Positions 5,610 to 8,989 of a stretch of DNA of 8,989 bases are shown here, one piece after another. The notes below the pieces were generated by a model, which worked only from the letters and a program-made list of their open reading frames with translations, had not been told where the DNA came from and made no database searches. The position numbers and the translations under genes were made by a program. The DNA is from DASQHY01 sp035602605. Lineage in GTDB: Bacteria > Acidobacteriota > Terriglobia > Acidiferrales > UBA7541. The stretch is from the NCBI GenBank assembly GCA_035602605.1, contig DATNLZ010000057.1:1-8989 (forward strand). Direction: 5' to 3'. The stretch's first letter is position 1; every line of letters starts with the position of its first letter.

Positions 5610-8030
5610 ATGCGCAACATCTGCGTGCACGGCCATTTCTATCAGCCACCAAGGGAAAATCCGTCTCTCGAAGCCATTGAACTGCAGGACTCCGCTTATC
5701 CATATCATGACTGGAACGAAAGAATCACCGCGGAGTGCTACGCGCCGAATGCAACCTCGCGGATCCTGGACACAGAGCAGCGCATCACGCAGATGGTGAA
5801 TAACTACGCACATATCAGTTTCAACTTTGGCCCGACGCTGCTTTCCTGGATCGAACCGAACGCCCCCAAGACTTACCAGGCTCTGCTCGAAGCGGACAAG
5901 TCCAGCCAGGAAAAATTCTCGGGCCACGGTTCCGCGTTGGCTCAGGCCTACAACCACATGATTCTCCCGCTGGCAAACACACGGGACAAAGTCACCCAAG
6001 TGAAATGGGGTATTGCCGACTTTAAACATCGTTTTGGAAGAGCGCCTGAAGGCATGTGGCTCCCCGAAACCGCTGTCAACACCGAGACTCTCGAGGCCCT
6101 TGCAGCTAACGGCGTCAAATTCATCATCCTGGCCCCGCGCCAAGCCAACCGCATTCGCAAACGCGGAACGCGAACGTGGCAGGACGTCAGCGGCGAACGG
6201 ATCGATCCCAGTCGCGCTTACCTCGTGAATCTTCCTTCTCGGAAAACCATCAGCGTGTTTTTCTATGATGGCCATATCTCTCAAGGGGTGGCATTTGAAC
6301 GTCTCCTCGATAATGGCCAGCGTTTTGCCGACCGTCTAATGAGCGGATTTTCCGATGCCCGGGATTGGCCTCAGCTGGTGAGCATTGCAACCGATGGTGA
6401 AAGCTATGGCCATCACCACCGCTTTGGAGAAATGGCGCTTTCCTACGCCCTGCACCACATCGAAACCAACAAACTCGCCGAACTGACAAACTATGCGCAA
6501 TTTCTCGAACGGCATCCGCCCGACCACTTCGTCGAAATTGTTGAGAACAGCTCATGGAGTTGCATTCACGGTATCGAACGTTGGCGGAAAAAATGCGGTT
6601 GCAACTCCGGCGGACACGCAGGCTGGACTCAGGAGTGGCGAGAACCCCTGCGGACGGCGCTGGATTGGTTGCGGGATCAGTTGATTCCTCTCTATGAAGA
6701 CAAGGCAGCTCTCCTCCTGAAAAATCCCTGGAGCGCTCGCGACTACTATATTCGTGTGATTCTGGATAGGTCGTCGGAAAATGCCGGGAAATTCTTTGCC
6801 TGCCAAGCCACCCATCCCCTCTCGCCCGACGAGCAGGTCGCGGCGCTGAAGCTGCTCGAGATCCAGCGCCATGCCATGCTCATGTACACGAGCTGCGGAT
6901 GGTTCTTCGACGAACTCTCCGGCCTGGAAACGGTTCAAGTGATTCAGTACGCCGGACGTGCCATACGTCTGGCCCAGGACTTCGTCGGCAATGGTCTGGA
7001 GGCGGAATTTGAGGAACGTCTCGCGGCCGCTAAGAGCAATCTTCCCGAGCACGGCGACGGAAAGCAGATTTACGAGAAGTGGGTTAAGCCCGCGTTTATT
7101 AGTACTGCTCAGGTTGCCGGTCATTATGCGATCAGCTCGCTGTTCGAATCCTACGGCGAGCGCACGCACATTTACTGCTACGACGTCTCGCGTGAAGACT
7201 ACTCTTTGGAAGTGGAAGGGAAACAGCGAACTGCTGTTGGCCGTGCGCGATTTGGCTCAACCATCACACAAGAGGCGGCTACACTGGCTTTTGGCGTGCT
7301 TCATCTCGGCGACCACAATATTTCAGGAGGCGTGCGCCACTTTGACGCGCCCGAAACCTACGAGGATTTGAAGAGAACGCTCGCCGAGACCTTCTCGAAA
7401 GCCGATACGCCAGGCATGATTAACGCCATAACCCAGGCTTTTCCGGAAAGCCCCTTCTCACTTCGCACCCTCTTCCGCGACGAGCAAAGAAAGATTGTCA
7501 ATAACATTCTCAATGATTCTCTGGCTTCAGCTTCGGCCGCGTACCGGGAAATTTTCGAGAACCATGCGCCCCTCATCCATTTCCTAAATAACTTGGGCAT
7601 TCCCATTCCTGCCGCCTTTCAATCGGCAGCCGAAATTGCCCTGAATAGCCAGCTCAAGCAAGCCATTGAACGGCCCGAATTGGATATAGACGTCATTCAG
7701 AGTTCCTTGAAGGAGGCGGCCGCAACCAGGGTGAATCTTGACGTTAGCGGCTTGGAATACGCTTTGCGGACTCGTCTGGAAAAAGAGGCCGATGCTTTCG
7801 CCCGCCAGCCCGCCGATCTCGACCGCGCGCAGAGTTTCCGAAAGCTTCTGGAATTCGCCGCTACTCTCTCTTTCCCGGTCAATCTCTGGGAAGTTCAGAA
7901 CTTCTGTTACCGCCCGCTCATCCAAGCCATGGACGAGCTGAGTCTCCAAGCCGAGAAAGACTATGCCGCTGTCCGGAGTACTTTAATCGAACTCGTCATG
8001 ATCCGGGACAAATTGCACATTCATGTCTAG
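5610..8030 (+). CDS. GH57 family protein with DUF3536 C-terminal region
   Basis: Predicted cytoplasmic alpha-glucan-active enzyme of 806 residues; no signal peptide. The N-terminal third is a GH57 catalytic domain. VHGHFYQPPRENP at the N-terminus matches the family's first conserved region (H-x-H-Q-P type). GHGSALAQAYNHMILPLAN lies near residue 112. GMWLPETAVN carries the expected nucleophile Glu153, and ATDGESYGHHHRFGE carries the expected acid/base Asp262. A Cys/Trp/Gly-rich stretch follows (SSWSCIHGIERWRKKCGCN, near residues 311-330). The rest, to the C-terminus, matches the family-specific DUF3536 region, largely helical and of unknown role. Known GH57 enzymes include alpha-amylases, amylopullulanases, 4-alpha-glucanotransferases and branching enzymes; the activity of this subgroup is not known to me. 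Its place between treZ and treY, coupled to the first and 6 bp from the second, implies a role in supplying or editing glucan for trehalose synthesis. The substrate and reaction are inference. Confidence 0.9.
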   Translation: MRNICVHGHFYQPPRENPSLEAIELQDSAYPYHDWNERITAECYAPNATSRILDTEQRITQMVNNYAHISFNFGPTLLSWIEPNAPKTYQALLEADKSSQEKFSGHGSALAQAYNHMILPLANTRDKVTQVKWGIADFKHRFGRAPEGMWLPETAVNTETLEALAANGVKFIILAPRQANRIRKRGTRTWQDVSGERIDPSRAYLVNLPSRKTISVFFYDGHISQGVAFERLLDNGQRFADRLMSGFSDARDWPQLVSIATDGESYGHHHRFGEMALSYALHHIETNKLAELTNYAQFLERHPPDHFVEIVENSSWSCIHGIERWRKKCGCNSGGHAGWTQEWREPLRTALDWLRDQLIPLYEDKAALLLKNPWSARDYYIRVILDRSSENAGKFFACQATHPLSPDEQVAALKLLEIQRHAMLMYTSCGWFFDELSGLETVQVIQYAGRAIRLAQDFVGNGLEAEFEERLAAAKSNLPEHGDGKQIYEKWVKPAFISTAQVAGHYAISSLFESYGERTHIYCYDVSREDYSLEVEGKQRTAVGRARFGSTITQEAATLAFGVLHLGDHNISGGVRHFDAPETYEDLKRTLAETFSKADTPGMINAITQAFPESPFSLRTLFRDEQRKIVNNILNDSLASASAAYREIFENHAPLIHFLNNLGIPIPAAFQSAAEIALNSQLKQAIERPELDIDVIQSSLKEAAATRVNLDVSGLEYALRTRLEKEADAFARQPADLDRAQSFRKLLEFAATLSFPVNLWEVQNFCYRPLIQAMDELSLQAEKDYAAVRSTLIELVMIRDKLHIHV

Positions 8031-8032
8031 GA
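8029..8032 (+). promoter_or_regulatory. Ribosome binding site of treY
   Basis: AGGA overlaps the TAG stop codon (8028-8030) of the GH57 gene and ends 4 bases before the ATG at 8037. The spacing is slightly short but usable, and it implies coupling to translation of the upstream gene. Confidence 0.5.
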
Positions 8033-8036
8033 CAAG

Positions 8037-8989
8037 ATGCCAGCCAGCACAACAATTTCCGCCACGTACCGTCTGCAATTCAATAAAGACTTTACCTTCC
8101 GCGATGCTTCAGAGCTGGTCGATTATTTTTCCGACCTCGGTGTAACCCACATCTACGCTTCTCCTATCTTGCGCAGCCGGCATGGCAGCAGTCACGGCTA
8201 CGACGTTATCGACCCTAACCATTTGAATCCTGAACTGGGCACCGAAGCCGACTTCCAAGCGTTCCACGAGGAACTCGAAAAGCGCGGCATGGGGCTGATT
8301 GTGGACATCGTTCCCAATCACATGGCTGCCAGTAGCGAAAACGCCTGGTGGATGGACGTCCTGGAGCACGGGCCTGAGTCTGCTTATGCCTCCTATTTCG
8401 ATATCGATTGGCATTCGCGTGCCCTCGAAGGCAAAATCCTGCTTCCCTTCTTAGGACGCCCTTTCGCGGAGGTACTGGAGAACCAGGACCTTGCTTTGAC
8501 TTATGCGGGAGGAAAATTCAACGTTCAATATTTCGAATGGCTCTTCCCCCTCGCCCCGCGAAGCTACCGGCGGATTCTGGAGCACCGCCTGGATGGTCTC
8601 AAAACAAAATTGGGCGAAGATTCGCCCGCATACCAGGAGTATGCAGGGGTCGCCGCCGAAGCAGTCTCTCTGTCGGACCGCCAGACCGCAAACACAATTA
8701 CAGCCACGATGGGTGAAAAGCGCCTTCAGTTCGAACAGCTGGCAGCACGCCTGCGCCAACTGGTTTCGGCCAACCCCGACGTCCACGCCTTTCTTCTCGA
8801 CAATTTGAAAGACTTTGAAGGAGTCCAAGGCAATCTTACAAGCTTCTCACCGCTTGAGCGGCTCCTTGCGGAACAGTTTTATGTTTTGGCGTACTGGCAA
8901 AACTTGAATCAGGAGATCAATTACCGCCGATTCTTCACGATCACCGATCTAGTCGGCGCTCGCGTCGAAGATCCGCTCGTATTCGAATC
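8037..8989 (+). CDS. treY: Malto-oligosyltrehalose synthase (EC 5.4.99.15), 5' part
   Basis: First 317 codons of a GH13 enzyme that turns the reducing-end alpha-1,4 bond of a maltodextrin or glycogen chain into an alpha,alpha-1,1 bond, making the substrate of TreZ. The frame is open to the end of the window. The N-terminus is typical of TreY: ISATYRLQFNKDFTF, LGVTHIYASPILRSRHGSSHGYDV and DPNHLNPELG. DIVPNHMA (Asp90 to Ala97) is GH13 conserved region I; it is followed by SENAWWMDVLEHGPESAYASYFDIDW. Later motifs are GKILLPFLG, then EINYRRFF.ITDLVGARVEDP just before the cut. The catalytic nucleophile and acid normally come after this point, beyond the TreY-specific helical insertion, so they lie outside the window. 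The ATG at 8037 is 6 bases after the GH57 stop codon. Confidence 0.94.
   Translation, partial: MPASTTISATYRLQFNKDFTFRDASELVDYFSDLGVTHIYASPILRSRHGSSHGYDVIDPNHLNPELGTEADFQAFHEELEKRGMGLIVDIVPNHMAASSENAWWMDVLEHGPESAYASYFDIDWHSRALEGKILLPFLGRPFAEVLENQDLALTYAGGKFNVQYFEWLFPLAPRSYRRILEHRLDGLKTKLGEDSPAYQEYAGVAAEAVSLSDRQTANTITATMGEKRLQFEQLAARLRQLVSANPDVHAFLLDNLKDFEGVQGNLTSFSPLERLLAEQFYVLAYWQNLNQEINYRRFFTITDLVGARVEDPLVFE

Noticed and set aside
5598..7169. Long - strand frames under the GH57 gene (228 and 205 residues)
   Set aside because: Antisense to a well-supported gene with clear motifs; no recognisable domains or ribosome sites.

Overview
The window is a carbohydrate-metabolism region of a moderately GC-rich bacterium. 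The gene content resembles soil Acidobacteriota: a treZ / GH57-DUF3536 / treY cluster, a Tat-exported glucoamylase-like protein and a GH39 enzyme. This placement is inferred from gene families and order only; the window has no rRNA or other phylogenetic marker.

Left part (1-2162): the 3' end of a GH39 (beta-xylosidase-type) glycosidase on the + strand converges on a complete - strand gene for a glucoamylase-like/GH144-related protein with a Tat-type signal. A stem-loop with a T-run, overlapping the - gene's stop codon, probably ends that gene. A sigma70-like promoter, a Shine-Dalgarno sequence and the Tat motif all favour an internal GTG start (2105) over the longest reading frame (2162).

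Middle part (2163-3744): about 1.5 kb with no intact gene. It holds broken pieces of three unrelated genes: the 3' end of an MFS sugar-transporter-type gene (- strand, frameshifted), the last part of an AraC-type DNA-binding domain (+), and the 5' part of a Tat-exported oxalate-decarboxylase-type cupin (+) with three stop codons, one frameshift and a lost metal-ligand histidine. The cupin relic stops about 50 bases before treZ. Between the AraC and cupin relics lie about 410 bases in which no gene is recognised.

Right part (3745-8989): a tightly packed + strand operon. treZ (malto-oligosyltrehalose trehalohydrolase) overlaps by 1 bp, or adjoins within 2 bp, a GH57 protein with a long DUF3536 C-terminal region. 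That gene is followed after 6 bp by treY (malto-oligosyltrehalose synthase), cut by the window end. TreY converts the reducing end of an alpha-1,4-glucan to a trehalosyl unit and TreZ releases trehalose. The uncharacterised GH57/DUF3536 enzyme between them is the best candidate here for an undescribed function, perhaps trimming or remodelling the glucan substrate. No CRISPR, tRNA, rRNA, integrase or intact insertion sequence was seen.
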